A DNA stretch of 64,000 bases, taken from assembly GCF_001050195.2 (NCBI RefSeq), contig NZ_DF967965.1, forward strand, positions 1,505,150 to 1,569,149, written 5' to 3'. The notes beneath the pieces were generated by a model, which was not told the origin of the DNA, did no database searches, and saw only the letters and a program-made list of their open reading frames with translations. This DNA comes from Anaerolinea thermolimosa. GTDB taxonomy: Bacteria > Chloroflexota > Anaerolineae > Anaerolineales > Anaerolineaceae. Positions 33,641 to 42,257 of this stretch are shown here, one piece after another; the stretch's first letter is position 1, and every line of letters starts with the position of its first letter. The translations under genes and the position numbers were made by a program.

Positions 33641-35542
33641 ATGTATCGAATCGACTCACTTCTTTCCGCCAGACTTTTTATCTCTCCCCAAGTCGTTGGA
33701 GATCAAATTTATTTCCTCTCCAACTTATCCGGACACCTCAGCCTTTATAGAATGAATTATGGCGGAAGTGTCCCTGAACCTCTCATTCCTCCCCGGATTG
33801 CCTTACAAAATCCTCACCTTCTCGGTGGACTTCCTTTTTACGTATTCCCTCAGATTCAGAAAATTTTAGTCATGCTTGACCATGATGGTGACGAAAATTA
33901 CCAGCCTCACCTGATTCCCCTCGAAGGCGGACACCCCGAACCAGTCTTTTCCGATATTCTAGGAAAAATGCGGGTACATCTTGTTTTATGCGATATTCAG
34001 AATAATATTGCCTATTTCAATGCCGAATCCCGTGAGGATCAGAATCAACATGCATTCCGGGCAAATCTCCAAACCCAAATCCTGACTCACCTTGGCGCCA
34101 GCCCTTATGGGGCCTATCCCGGCGCTTACTCACCAGACCACCGGCATGCCATTTTAGTTGATGGCTACACAACCGGTGATGTGGTGCTTTACGAATGGAA
34201 AGAAGAGACACAGGAAAAAAGCCTGAGATTTGGGATTCCGCTGGAAAGACGAACTCCCGGGGAAAACGTTCCGCTTAATGGCATAAATGCTATTGAGTAT
34301 TTAGGAAACAACGAATTATTGGTTTCTTGCGCTCTATTTACAGACCGATACGCCCCGGCCGTACTCCTCCCCGGTGATTCACAGCCTCTTGAAGTGGCGG
34401 TTCAGGGAATCAAACATACAGGAGATGGTGAACTCGAAACCTTGAACCATCTTACTGGAAATCGCTATTTACTGGTCTACAACATTGATGGTTGCTCGTG
34501 GCTATACGAGGCAGTCTTTGATCGCTCTTCTCTTTGCCTCACCATCGATCAAGTTCTGGTGGGAGATCAACCTCCTTTATCCAATGGAATGGTTTTTTCC
34601 TACAGCTATGACCCGCTTGGGGATCGTTATGCTCTTTCTTTTTCTACAGCAACGTCCCCGACACAGATTTACACCATCGAAGGGAACAGGCGAGATAAAA
34701 TCACCCGCCACACCCACGAGCGGATTCTGGGTATCCCTCAGGAATACCTTTCCCCCGGTGAAGATGCCTCTTATATTTCTTTCGATGGTACACGCATCTC
34801 GGCTCGTCTGTATCTTCCCGCCCGTTCCCTGGGCTTCTCAGAGAAACGGCCCCTGATCTACTACATTCATGGAGGCCCCCAGGGACAGGAAAGGCCGGAT
34901 TTCGCCTGGTTTTCCATGCCCCTCATACAATTCCTAACCCTTAATGGTTTTGCGGTATTTGTCCCCAACGTGCGTGGTAGCACCGGGTATGGTCTGGGAT
35001 TCACCAAACAGGTCGACCGTGATTGGGGCGGGAAAGACCGCCTGGATCATGTTCATGCGATGCAGCTCCTCAAAAAAGATCCCCGCATTGATGCTTCACG
35101 TGCCGGAGTTGTAGGACGCTCATATGGTGGATATATGACCCTCACTCTGGCAGGGCGGCATCCAGAATTATGGTCAGCTGCAGTAGATATGTTTGGCCCC
35201 TTCGATTTACTCACCTTCCTGGAGCGCATTCCAGAGACATGGAAACCCTACATGAAAATGGCCCTCGGTGATCCAGAAACCGATCATGATTTTTTAGTCG
35301 ACCGATCACCGAAAACCCACCTTCACCAGCTGGCCTGTCCACTACTCGTCATTCAAGGGAAAAACGATCCCAGAGTTGTTGAACCAGAATCTCGCGACCT
35401 TGTAACCTATTTACGTTCTTTGGGCAAGGATGTGGAATACCTGATGTTCGAGAACGAAGGCCATGATGTGCTCAAGTTTGAAAACCGTGTTCGTTGTTAC
35501 GAAGCCATCACCGAATTCTTCAAGAAACACTTGAATCCATAG
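33641..35542 (+). CDS. S9 family prolyl oligopeptidase-type peptidase
   Basis: A 633-aa serine peptidase. Residues about 1-370 form a beta-propeller-like region with repeats; 380-633 is the alpha/beta-hydrolase domain. Inferred triad: S494 in VVGRSYGGYMT, D576 in GKNDPRV and H608 in NEGHDV. YIHGGPQGQ forms the oxyanion region. No signal peptide, so it is probably cytosolic and trims peptides, fitting amino acid use with the Liv transporter. It resembles acylaminoacyl-peptidase or dipeptidyl-peptidase members; exact specificity is open. Confidence 0.92.
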   Translation: MYRIDSLLSARLFISPQVVGDQIYFLSNLSGHLSLYRMNYGGSVPEPLIPPRIALQNPHLLGGLPFYVFPQIQKILVMLDHDGDENYQPHLIPLEGGHPEPVFSDILGKMRVHLVLCDIQNNIAYFNAESREDQNQHAFRANLQTQILTHLGASPYGAYPGAYSPDHRHAILVDGYTTGDVVLYEWKEETQEKSLRFGIPLERRTPGENVPLNGINAIEYLGNNELLVSCALFTDRYAPAVLLPGDSQPLEVAVQGIKHTGDGELETLNHLTGNRYLLVYNIDGCSWLYEAVFDRSSLCLTIDQVLVGDQPPLSNGMVFSYSYDPLGDRYALSFSTATSPTQIYTIEGNRRDKITRHTHERILGIPQEYLSPGEDASYISFDGTRISARLYLPARSLGFSEKRPLIYYIHGGPQGQERPDFAWFSMPLIQFLTLNGFAVFVPNVRGSTGYGLGFTKQVDRDWGGKDRLDHVHAMQLLKKDPRIDASRAGVVGRSYGGYMTLTLAGRHPELWSAAVDMFGPFDLLTFLERIPETWKPYMKMALGDPETDHDFLVDRSPKTHLHQLACPLLVIQGKNDPRVVEPESRDLVTYLRSLGKDVEYLMFENEGHDVLKFENRVRCYEAITEFFKKHLNP

Positions 35543-35550
35543 GAGGAGCC

Positions 35551-36429
35551 TTGAGCTGGAATGCGCATGGTGCGTATGCACGTGATGGTGATTTAATTCA
35601 ACTCGTCGGGCTCAGACATAAAAATTTTATCTTTCGTCTCCGGGCGGGTGCTGAGTTTCAATCCCATCGGGGCGTTTTAAAACACGATGAGATCATCGGA
35701 AAACCCTGGGGAAGCCAGGTTTTTAGTCATAACGGGAGTCCGTTCTTTTTACTTCCCCCATCTCTTGCAGATGTTCTGGCGATTACCAGACGAAATACCC
35801 AGATTCTGTACCCCAAAGATATCGGTTTTATCCTCGTCATGATGGGCATTGGACCTGGCAAACGTGTTGTGGAAGCCGGGACAGGGTCAGGGGCGTTAAC
35901 CACCGCCTTCGCTTTTGCAGTTGGTTCCCAGGGATGTGTAAGCACCTATGAAATTCGCAGTGATTTTCAAGAGCTCGCCCGAAAAAATATTTCCCTCCTC
36001 GGTTTAGATGATCGTGTAGTATTTAACCTCAGAGATATTAGAGAAGGATTTACCGAGCAGGATGCAGATGCACTTTTCCTCGATGTTCCTAACCCATGGG
36101 ATTATATTCCTCAGGTTCGGGCGGCTTTAAAGCCCGGTGGAAACTTCGGTTGCATTCTCCCTACCGCCAATCAGGTTCAAAAGCTCCTTGTAGCCCTTCG
36201 CGAGGAGCATTTTGCTTTCCTTGAGGTATGTGAGATCCTCCTGAGATGGTACCGGGCTCACCCGGCACGCTTTCGGCCAACCGACCGAATGGTTGGGCAC
36301 ACCGGGTACCTGATTTTTGCACGACCTGTACTTGTGGAAGATGAAAATCAAAGCCAGGAATTACTTGAAGAAGCTGGAATAGCGTTTCTGGACAATGATG
36401 AAGAGAACGATCTATATGGGTATGAATGA
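35551..36429 (+). CDS. trmI: tRNA (adenine-58-N1)-methyltransferase TrmI
   Basis: A 292-aa TrmI. SAM motif VVEAGTGSGALTTAFAFAVG, acceptor region DALFLDVPNPWDYIPQVRAALKPGG and C-terminal HTGYLIFARP are typical, and the N-terminal domain has the YPKDIGFILVMMGIGPGKRV lead-in. The start is a TTG at 35551 with AGGAGG 5 bp before it; the upstream ATG at 35494 lies within the peptidase gene and would add 19 unrelated residues. It makes m1A58 in tRNA. It overlaps the following Nudix gene by 8 bp. Confidence 0.92.
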   Translation: MSWNAHGAYARDGDLIQLVGLRHKNFIFRLRAGAEFQSHRGVLKHDEIIGKPWGSQVFSHNGSPFFLLPPSLADVLAITRRNTQILYPKDIGFILVMMGIGPGKRVVEAGTGSGALTTAFAFAVGSQGCVSTYEIRSDFQELARKNISLLGLDDRVVFNLRDIREGFTEQDADALFLDVPNPWDYIPQVRAALKPGGNFGCILPTANQVQKLLVALREEHFAFLEVCEILLRWYRAHPARFRPTDRMVGHTGYLIFARPVLVEDENQSQELLEEAGIAFLDNDEENDLYGYE

Positions 36430-37030
36430 TATCTCCTATCTGGACGATATAAACGATCAATCCATAAAAACAATCTTCCAGACCACAGATAACTCATATT
36501 CAGGAATCAATCATTCCAACCTCACGCCAGCAGCGGTTTTGATTCCTTTATATCAGGATGGAAGAGAGTGGTTTACTCTCTTCACCCTGCGTACAGACCG
36601 AGTTGAAAATCATAAGGGGCAGGTTTCTTTTCCCGGAGGGGCTGCCGATATAATGGATAAAACCCCTGTGGATACAGCCTTGCGTGAAACCTTTGAAGAA
36701 ACCGGAATTCCCCCTCAAAAGGTACAGATCCTTGGGCAAATGCCTCCCCATATTTCATCCAGCGGTTTTCTAATTTACCCCGTGATCGGGAAAATCGCAT
36801 GGCCCGTTGCATTAACTCCAGCAGAAAATGAAGTGAAACGTATTTTTTCCGTTCCGCTCAAGTGGCTGGCAGAGACCGTGAACAAAGAAGAACGTCTTTA
36901 TACACGGCAAAACGGCACCCAGGAAATGGTCGTTTTTTATAAACCCTACGATGGAGAAATCATCTGGGGAATCACCGCCCGGATCATAACCGACTTCCTC
37001 AACCTGCTTCAAAAGAACCACGGGCGTTAA
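36422..37030 (+). CDS. Nudix hydrolase, probable CoA pyrophosphatase (NudL-like)
   Basis: About 202 aa. The Nudix box starts FPGGAADIMDKTPVDTALRE and continues TFEETGI; the D-rich form GGAxDxxDxxPxxTALRE is typical of CoA diphosphatases, which cut CoA into phosphopantetheine and 3',5'-ADP. N-terminal AAVLIPLYQDGREWFTLFTLR and VSFPGG support this. The start is uncertain: ATGs at 36395, 36416 and 36422 are possible; the last overlaps the trmI stop. No strong ribosome site decides. Confidence 0.85.
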   Translation: MNDISYLDDINDQSIKTIFQTTDNSYSGINHSNLTPAAVLIPLYQDGREWFTLFTLRTDRVENHKGQVSFPGGAADIMDKTPVDTALRETFEETGIPPQKVQILGQMPPHISSSGFLIYPVIGKIAWPVALTPAENEVKRIFSVPLKWLAETVNKEERLYTRQNGTQEMVVFYKPYDGEIIWGITARIITDFLNLLQKNHGR

Positions 37031-37053
37031 CTTTCCTTCCGCCCGTGGTTCTT
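37013..37053. terminator. Convergent terminator between the Nudix and bL25 genes
   Basis: AAGAACCACGGGCG (37013-37026) and CGCCCGTGGTTCTT (37040-37053) form a perfect 14-bp stem with a 13-nt loop. The left arm is also the end of the Nudix coding sequence and the stop codon sits in the loop. T runs are short, so strength is uncertain. Confidence 0.7.
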
Positions 37054-37072
37054 CATTTCCAGTTCGAGGAAA

Positions 37073-37708
37073 TTATTCTTCCTCTTCTTCTACTTTCTTA
37101 CCGCGTTCGATCACTTCAGGTTCAGCAGATTCGGGCAACGCCATCTCTTCGGCTTCTTCCTGGGTCGCAGAAACTACTACTACAACCTCATCAGGATCGG
37201 TGAGAATCTCAACACCAGATGGAACAACAAGGTCCTTCACCTGAATCTGATCGCCAATGTGGTTCAACACCGATAAATCCACATGGATGCGTTCAGGAAG
37301 ATCCTGAGGAAGAGCTTCAACTTCTACTTCATTGAGGTTGGTCACGAGCACACCATTGTAGTCCTTAACCGCAGTAGATACCCCATCAAAGTGAAGGCCA
37401 ACCAAAGTCCGAATTTTCTCCGTGAGTGAGACTACCTGAAAATCCACATGGAGAAGGCTATTTTTTATGAAATCCCGCTGGCGTTCACGTACCAGTGCAG
37501 CATGAGTCTCTCCCTCAAGATCTATGTTAATGATGGTCGATGTCGAAAGACCCATGAGTTTCAGGGAAGCATCATGCGCATTAAGAACAATAGGGGTGGA
37601 TGGAAAGTGACGTCCATACATCACCGCCGGTAACAGGCCCTCACGACGGAGGGCTTTTGCATTCCGCTTATCGGTCCGCTTTTTTGCTTCAAGCACAATT
37701 CTTTCCAT
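37073..37708 (-). CDS. rplY: 50S ribosomal protein bL25 (CTC form)
   Basis: A 211-aa long-form bL25. Residues about 1-90 are the 5S rRNA-binding L25 domain (EAKKRTDKRNAKALRREGLLPAVMYGRH), followed by the CTC/TL5 C-terminal domain (LVGLHFDGVSTAVKDYNGVLV, EVEALPQDLPERIHVDLSVL) and an acidic tail EVIERGKKVEEEEE. I chose the ATG at 37708 (MERIVLEAKK), after an AAGAGG/AAAGG ribosome site; an in-frame ATG at 37747 would add 13 residues. A strong promoter about 130 bp upstream leaves a long leader. Confidence 0.94.
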   Translation of the reverse strand: MERIVLEAKKRTDKRNAKALRREGLLPAVMYGRHFPSTPIVLNAHDASLKLMGLSTSTIINIDLEGETHAALVRERQRDFIKNSLLHVDFQVVSLTEKIRTLVGLHFDGVSTAVKDYNGVLVTNLNEVEVEALPQDLPERIHVDLSVLNHIGDQIQVKDLVVPSGVEILTDPDEVVVVVSATQEEAEEMALPESAEPEVIERGKKVEEEEE

Positions 37709-37840
37709 AACCTTTACCTCTTCCTTGGAGCGCCTCTCGCTCTTCATAGAGAGCTACCCTCACTCCGGGGGAATGATCGAGCCTGGCGATCTGCTTCGAG
37801 AGGCAGGGAAGCAAATCTATAGCCAGACTGACGAGGCAAG

Positions 37841-37869
37841 ATTGTAAACGGATCATGCTCTGGTGTCAA
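37841..37869 (-). promoter_or_regulatory. Strong predicted promoter of rplY (bL25)
   Basis: On the minus strand: TTGACA (37869-37864), exactly 17 bp, TACAAT (37846-37841). The predicted leader is about 125 nt, long for this genome, and contains a hairpin GAGCG-5-CGCTC (37730-37744) just ahead of the ribosome-binding site. Confidence 0.75.
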
Positions 37870-37884
37870 GCCGCATCCTCTCAA

Positions 37885-37912
37885 TTCATCGGAGATCTGA
37901 TTAGGATATAAT
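37885..37912 (+). promoter_or_regulatory. Predicted promoter of the ROK kinase gene
   Basis: TTCATC (37885-37890), 16-bp spacer, consensus TATAAT (37907-37912), 35 bp before the ATG. The -10 is excellent, the -35 weak. It lies just upstream of and back to back with the rplY promoter. Confidence 0.5.
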
Positions 37913-37947
37913 TTATGCCAGAAGACTCACCTCACACAGGAGGCAAC

Positions 37948-38847
37948 ATGGCAAAATTGGTCGGCGGAATCGAGGCAGGAGGAACAAAGTTCGTTTGCCT
38001 GGTGGGGAGCAGCCCGGATGACATTCGAGCTGAAATCCGCTTTCCAACCACTCATCCTCAGGAAACCCTCACAAAAGCAGTACAATTTTTCAAAGAGCAG
38101 GAAGAGAAACTTGGTGAGAAAATTGAGGCCATAGGTGTTGCCTGTTTTGGACCAATCGACCTCAACCCATCCTCACCAACCTATGGATATATCACTACTA
38201 CCCCCAAACCAGGCTGGGCTCACACTCCAGTGGTTAAACCCCTCCATCAAATGCTCGGAGTACCGGTTGCTTTTGACCATGATGTGGTTGTTGCAGGTAT
38301 TGGAGAGGGGAAATGGGGGGCCGCCCAGGGTCTAAAGGATTTTATTTATCTCACCATAGGTACAGGGATTGGTGGTGGAGTTATTATCTCCGGGAAGCCC
38401 GTCCATGGCCTGGTACATCCAGAAATTGGTCATATCCGAATCCCCCATGACCTCCAGAAAGACCCCTTCCCGGGTGCCTGCCCCTACCATGGCGATTGCT
38501 TTGAAGGGTTAGCTTCTGGGCCAGCAATCGAGAAACGCTGGGGAAAACCCGGCCATCAGCTTCCTGTGGAGCATCCGGCCTGGGAAATTGAAGCAGAATA
38601 TTTGAGCCTGGCGGTTTACAATCTCATTTTAACCCTTTCACCCGAAATGGTTATTCTTGGGGGTGGGGTTATGCAACAACTCCAGCTTTTCCCCCGCATT
38701 CGTCAACGGGTTCTGGCTTTATTGAATCAATATATCCAGTCTCCTGCAATTCTGGAAAATATCGACTCATATATTGTTCCCCCCAGCCTGGGGAACCGCT
38801 CCGGAGGGTTGGGAGCGATCGCTATTGCTCAACAGATAATAGAATAA
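37948..38847 (+). CDS. ROK family sugar kinase (fructokinase-like)
   Basis: A 299-aa ROK kinase. The ATP site is [15 protein letters not shown] at the N-terminus, with [16 protein letters not shown] and [11 protein letters not shown] in the middle. The ROK zinc motif is in the form GHIRIP then [17 protein letters not shown], matching fructokinase/Mak-type members rather than glucose repressors. No DNA-binding domain. AGGAGG 6 bp before the ATG fixes the start, though an in-frame ATG exists at 37915. It phosphorylates fructose, mannose or glucose in the cytosol. Confidence 0.9.
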   Translation: MAKLVGGIEAGGTKFVCLVGSSPDDIRAEIRFPTTHPQETLTKAVQFFKEQEEKLGEKIEAIGVACFGPIDLNPSSPTYGYITTTPKPGWAHTPVVKPLHQMLGVPVAFDHDVVVAGIGEGKWGAAQGLKDFIYLTIGTGIGGGVIISGKPVHGLVHPEIGHIRIPHDLQKDPFPGACPYHGDCFEGLASGPAIEKRWGKPGHQLPVEHPAWEIEAEYLSLAVYNLILTLSPEMVILGGGVMQQLQLFPRIRQRVLALLNQYIQSPAILENIDSYIVPPSLGNRSGGLGAIAIAQQIIE

Positions 38848-38850
38848 CCA

Positions 38851-38883
38851 ACAGAGAGCCGCCTCAAGCAGGCGGCTCTCTGT
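38851..38883. terminator. Bidirectional terminator after the ROK kinase and livF
   Basis: ACAGAGAGCCGCCT (38851-38864) and AGGCGGCTCTCTGT (38870-38883) form a perfect 14-bp stem with loop CAAGC between the convergent stops of the kinase and livF. Confidence 0.88.
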
Positions 38884-38889
38884 TATTGA

Positions 38890-39639
38890 TCAGTCCCCGG
38901 CAATTCCCGAAACCCCCAGATAACTATCTTTGACGCGCGGATCATGGAGAAGCTCCACCCCTGTACCTTCCAGTTTTACTTCACCTGTTTCCAATACATA
39001 CGCCCGATGACTGATCTCCAGAGCCAGCGAAGCATTCTGTTCAACCAGCAAAATGGTCAATTTCATTTCTCTGTTCATTTGGATGATTTTTTGAAACAGG
39101 GCATCTACCACAATTGGGGCCAGTCCAAGAGAGGGCTCATCCAGCAAGAGTACCCGGGGGCGGCTCATTAAAGCCCGCCCAATGGCTAACATTTGTTGCT
39201 CGCCACCAGATAATGTTCCTCCTCGCTGATGGATACGCTCTTTTAAGACCGGGAATAACCCAAAAACGGTCTCCATACTTTCCGCAATCTCACGTGTAGA
39301 TTTTCTTGTATAGGCTCCCAGAAGGAGGTTCTCTTTAACGGTGAGGGGGGCAAAGATCCTTCTCCCCTCTGGAACGAGCATAATTCCCTTGCTCACCACC
39401 CGATCTGCAAACCGTGGCAATGGCTCTCCCTCAAATTTAATGGAGCCACTGGATGGACTTTTTATGGCCGCAATGGTACGCAACAGGGTTGATTTTCCCG
39501 CCCCATTGGCTCCAATGACCGCTACAATTTCACCCAGACGCACCCGAAGGGATACATCATTGAGTGCTCTGATACCCCCGTAATGAACCATCAGGTGATT
39601 AATCTCAAGCAATGATTCCTCAGGCAGATGCTGTTGCAT
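38890..39639 (-). CDS. livF: Branched-chain amino acid ABC transporter ATPase LivF
   Basis: 249 aa from the ATG at 39639, which follows GAGGAG and overlaps the livG end by 20 bp; a longer frame adds a stretch without similarity. Walker A is GANGAGKST, signature LSGGEQQMLAIGRALMS, Walker B LLLDEPSLGLAP, and LVEQNASLAL is the H-loop region, a form typical of LivF. It energises uptake of leucine, isoleucine, valine or related compounds with LivG. Last gene of livKHMGF. Confidence 0.94.
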   Translation of the reverse strand: MQQHLPEESLLEINHLMVHYGGIRALNDVSLRVRLGEIVAVIGANGAGKSTLLRTIAAIKSPSSGSIKFEGEPLPRFADRVVSKGIMLVPEGRRIFAPLTVKENLLLGAYTRKSTREIAESMETVFGLFPVLKERIHQRGGTLSGGEQQMLAIGRALMSRPRVLLLDEPSLGLAPIVVDALFQKIIQMNREMKLTILLVEQNASLALEISHRAYVLETGEVKLEGTGVELLHDPRVKDSYLGVSGIAGD

Positions 39640-40420
39640 TTCGTACGCTCCTCTCCCCAAGGTAAGCACGGATGACCTCCGGATTACGTTGAATCTCCTC
39701 AGGCGTACCAGAAGCCAGAATCTGACCGAGGTGAAGGACGTAAATCCGATAATCCGCACACAGCTCCATCACCACATTCATATGATGTTCGATCAATAAA
39801 ATGGTTTGTCCGTAGCTCTGATGAATACCCCGGATCAATCGAACCAAATCAGCGCATTCCTCCTCATTCATACCCGCCGCCGGCTCATCCAGCAGGAGCA
39901 ACGTCGGTTCTGAAGCAAGTGCGCGTGCCAGTTCTAATCGCCGTTGCTTTCCGTAAGGTAAACTCCCTGCCTTTTCTCTGGAAAGGTTCTGTAAACCAAC
40001 CAGTTCCAGTAACTCTTCAGTTCTTCTTTTCACATCCTGATCAGCCTTTCGAGCCCTGGAGGTTCGTAAAAAGGCGTCCACCAGAGAATACATGGTTCGG
40101 CTGTACATCCCCATCGCCACATTGTCAAACACAGTCATGTTTTGAAATAAACGGATGTTTTGGAACGTACGGCTAATGCCAAGATGGTTGATCCTGTCAG
40201 GAGATAACCCGGTGATATTCTTACCATTAAAAAGAATTTGCCCGCTGGTCGGTTGTACCGAGTTTGTAATCAAATTAAAAATGGTGGTTTTCCCCGCGCC
40301 ATTCGGCCCAATTAACCCAATAAACTCTCCTTTTTCAATGCGAAGGCTGATACCCTGTACCGCTCTTACGCCGCCAAAACTGACCGAGATATTTTTCAAT
40401 TCAAGGATCGGAAAGGTCAT
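39620..40420 (-). CDS. livG: Branched-chain amino acid ABC transporter ATPase LivG
   Basis: 266 aa from the ATG at 40420, overlapping the livM stop as ATGA. Walker A GPNGAGKTT, signature LPYGKQRRLELARALASEP (the PYG variant of LivG), Walker B LLLLDEPAAGMN and LLIEHHMNVVMELC. The LivG-specific long insert with ISRTFQNIRLFQNMTVFDNVA and a variable loop (RTMYSLVDAFLRTSRARK) is present. It pairs with LivF; specificity lies in LivK. Confidence 0.95.
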   Translation of the reverse strand: MTFPILELKNISVSFGGVRAVQGISLRIEKGEFIGLIGPNGAGKTTIFNLITNSVQPTSGQILFNGKNITGLSPDRINHLGISRTFQNIRLFQNMTVFDNVAMGMYSRTMYSLVDAFLRTSRARKADQDVKRRTEELLELVGLQNLSREKAGSLPYGKQRRLELARALASEPTLLLLDEPAAGMNEEECADLVRLIRGIHQSYGQTILLIEHHMNVVMELCADYRIYVLHLGQILASGTPEEIQRNPEVIRAYLGERSVRNATASA

Positions 40421-41304
40421 ACGACACCTCCACCCTTTCTTCGCCATTGCTTAATTTTTAACCAGCCCACCTTCAGAAATTGAAAATTCATCTCGGTATA
40501 TCCCAGTAAACCCTGTGGGCGAAATACCATGATTACCACAAACAAAGCCCCATAAATGATCAAACGCCATTCTGCAAAAAAGCGTAATATCTCAGGCAGA
40601 GCAACCAGCAGGAAAGAGGTCAGAATTGGGCCGATGAGAGAATGAACCCCGCCAAAAACCACCGCTGCTAAAAGATCTGAAGACCGGCTGATAGTAAAGA
40701 AAGAAGGCGTAAGATATGCCATATAAAAACCCAGCAATCCCCCCGCCACTCCGGCATACACTGCGCTGATAAAGAGCGCGGTTAATTTTGTGCGAAGCAG
40801 GTTGATGCCCATCATTTCAGCGGCAATTTCATCCTCACTGATCGCCGCACAATTCTTTCCATACTGAGAGCGCACAAAATTATGCGCAAACCAGATCGCC
40901 AGAATAACCACAACCGCAACGATCGGAAGATTGGTTATTTGGGGAAGACCAGTGAACCCGTATGCCCCGCCGATCACGGTGTAAGTATTATTTAAAATGA
41001 GTCGAACCGCTTCTGAGAAACCCAGCGTGGCAATGGCAAAATAATCTCCCCGTAGCCGTGTCCGAAAGGCAGGATAGCCGATAATAAAGCTACACAAACC
41101 TGCAAAAATTCCCCCGCCTAAAAGAGCTACCGGGAATGGAACTTTCAGAGTTGCGCATAATACAGCCGTCATATAGCCACCCAGAGCCATAAATCCGGCA
41201 TGGCCGATAGAAAAGAGGCCAGTATACCCGGTGAGGATGGCCACCCCCAGACCAGCAATAATATTGATCCCCCCTAAAATTAATATAGCATTCAAGTACC
41301 CCAT
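40417..41304 (-). CDS. livM: Branched-chain amino acid ABC transporter permease LivM
   Basis: A 295-aa inner-membrane permease with about eight to nine hydrophobic segments, starting GINIIAGLGVAILTGYTGLFSIGHAGFMALGGY, the LivM N-terminal signature. The cytoplasmic EAA-like loop is RSQYGKNCAAISEDEIAAEMMGIN, which contacts the ATPases. It ends with FRPQGLLGY and a basic tail. It overlaps livG and follows livH by 12 bp. Confidence 0.94.
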   Translation of the reverse strand: MGYLNAILILGGINIIAGLGVAILTGYTGLFSIGHAGFMALGGYMTAVLCATLKVPFPVALLGGGIFAGLCSFIIGYPAFRTRLRGDYFAIATLGFSEAVRLILNNTYTVIGGAYGFTGLPQITNLPIVAVVVILAIWFAHNFVRSQYGKNCAAISEDEIAAEMMGINLLRTKLTALFISAVYAGVAGGLLGFYMAYLTPSFFTISRSSDLLAAVVFGGVHSLIGPILTSFLLVALPEILRFFAEWRLIIYGALFVVIMVFRPQGLLGYTEMNFQFLKVGWLKIKQWRRKGGGVV

Positions 41305-41316
41305 AGTTCCCCCCGA

Positions 41317-42201
41317 TTAAAGTTTTTCGCTGTCCTTGCTTCCCAGCAAACCGTTTGGGAAGAACAACAGGATAAGAACCAGAATGCTAAAAGAGAATAA
41401 ATCGCGATACACCGACGAAATGTACCCGGAAACCAGCGTTTCGGTAACACCCAGGAGCAGGCTTCCGAGAACAGCCCCAGGGAGGCTACCCAACCCACCG
41501 ATAATGCTGGCTATCATGGCTTTGAGAGTCACGATTCCAAGGTAAGGGTACACGGCATATTTAATTCCATAAAAAACCCCTGCAGATCCTGAAAGGACAC
41601 CAGAAATTGCAAAGACCATAAAGGCTACCGCATCGTTATTGATGCCCATGATTGAAGCCGTGAGTGTGTCAATTGCACTGGCACGAATACCTAAACCTGC
41701 CCTGGTTCGGTAAAGGAAAAACCACAGGATTGCCAGTGCTACGGCAGAAAACCCAGCTGCAAAAAGATCCATTTTTCCTACAGCCACCCCACCCAGAAAA
41801 ATGGTTCCGCTGGCAATTTCGGGGAATTTGCGAAATTGTCCTCCAAAGAACAGGTTCGCCAGATTAATGATACAGAGATTAGCTCCCATTGCTGAAATCA
41901 TCATAAAGAGGCGTGGTGCATTCCTCAGCCGCAATGGGCGGTAGGCAATTCTTTCCACACCTACCGATAAAATGACCGCTGCCAGAAGTGCTAACGCAAT
42001 GGCTGGAACAGGCGGGATAAAGAAAGAGGCTATAGCATAAAAACCCGCGAATGCCCCAGCTACCATAAAAGCATCAAATGCCCAGTTCGTGAAATTGTAC
42101 ACGCTGTAAACCAGAGCATATCCTACCGCTAGAAGCGAATATACAGCTCCGATCGAAAGCCCCGATACCACTTGTTGAATGAACAAAATCATATTATTCA
42201 C
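41317..42201 (-). CDS. livH: Branched-chain amino acid ABC transporter permease LivH
   Basis: A 294-aa permease. N-terminal VSGLSIGAVYSLLAVGYALVYSVYNFTNWA matches LivH; the EAA-like loop is TRAGLGIRASAIDTLTASIMGIN. The C-terminal segment contains AMIASIIGGLGSLPGAVLGSLLLGV and LFFPNGLLG. It forms the heterodimeric channel with LivM. It comes after the livK gene with a hairpin between, so the binding protein is probably made in excess over the membrane parts. Confidence 0.94.
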   Translation of the reverse strand: MNNMILFIQQVVSGLSIGAVYSLLAVGYALVYSVYNFTNWAFDAFMVAGAFAGFYAIASFFIPPVPAIALALLAAVILSVGVERIAYRPLRLRNAPRLFMMISAMGANLCIINLANLFFGGQFRKFPEIASGTIFLGGVAVGKMDLFAAGFSAVALAILWFFLYRTRAGLGIRASAIDTLTASIMGINNDAVAFMVFAISGVLSGSAGVFYGIKYAVYPYLGIVTLKAMIASIIGGLGSLPGAVLGSLLLGVTETLVSGYISSVYRDLFSFSILVLILLFFPNGLLGSKDSEKL

Positions 42202-42212
42202 TCCCTACGAAA

Positions 42213-42240
42213 AGCAGGAGACCGCCCGGGGTCTCCTGCT
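42213..42240 (-). terminator. Hairpin between livK and livH (partial terminator)
   Basis: AGCAGGAGACC (42213-42223) and GGTCTCCTGCT (42230-42240) form a perfect 11-bp stem with loop GCCCGG. On the minus strand it is followed by only four T. Such intercistronic hairpins after binding-protein genes commonly protect the upstream mRNA or cut read-through. Confidence 0.75.
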
Positions 42241-42257
42241 CAGATTAACCCCTCAGG

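Noticed and set aside
37741-37914. Possible small non-coding RNA gene between rplY and the ROK kinase
   Set aside because: The region is explained by two divergent promoters and the rplY leader; no independent terminator is seen.
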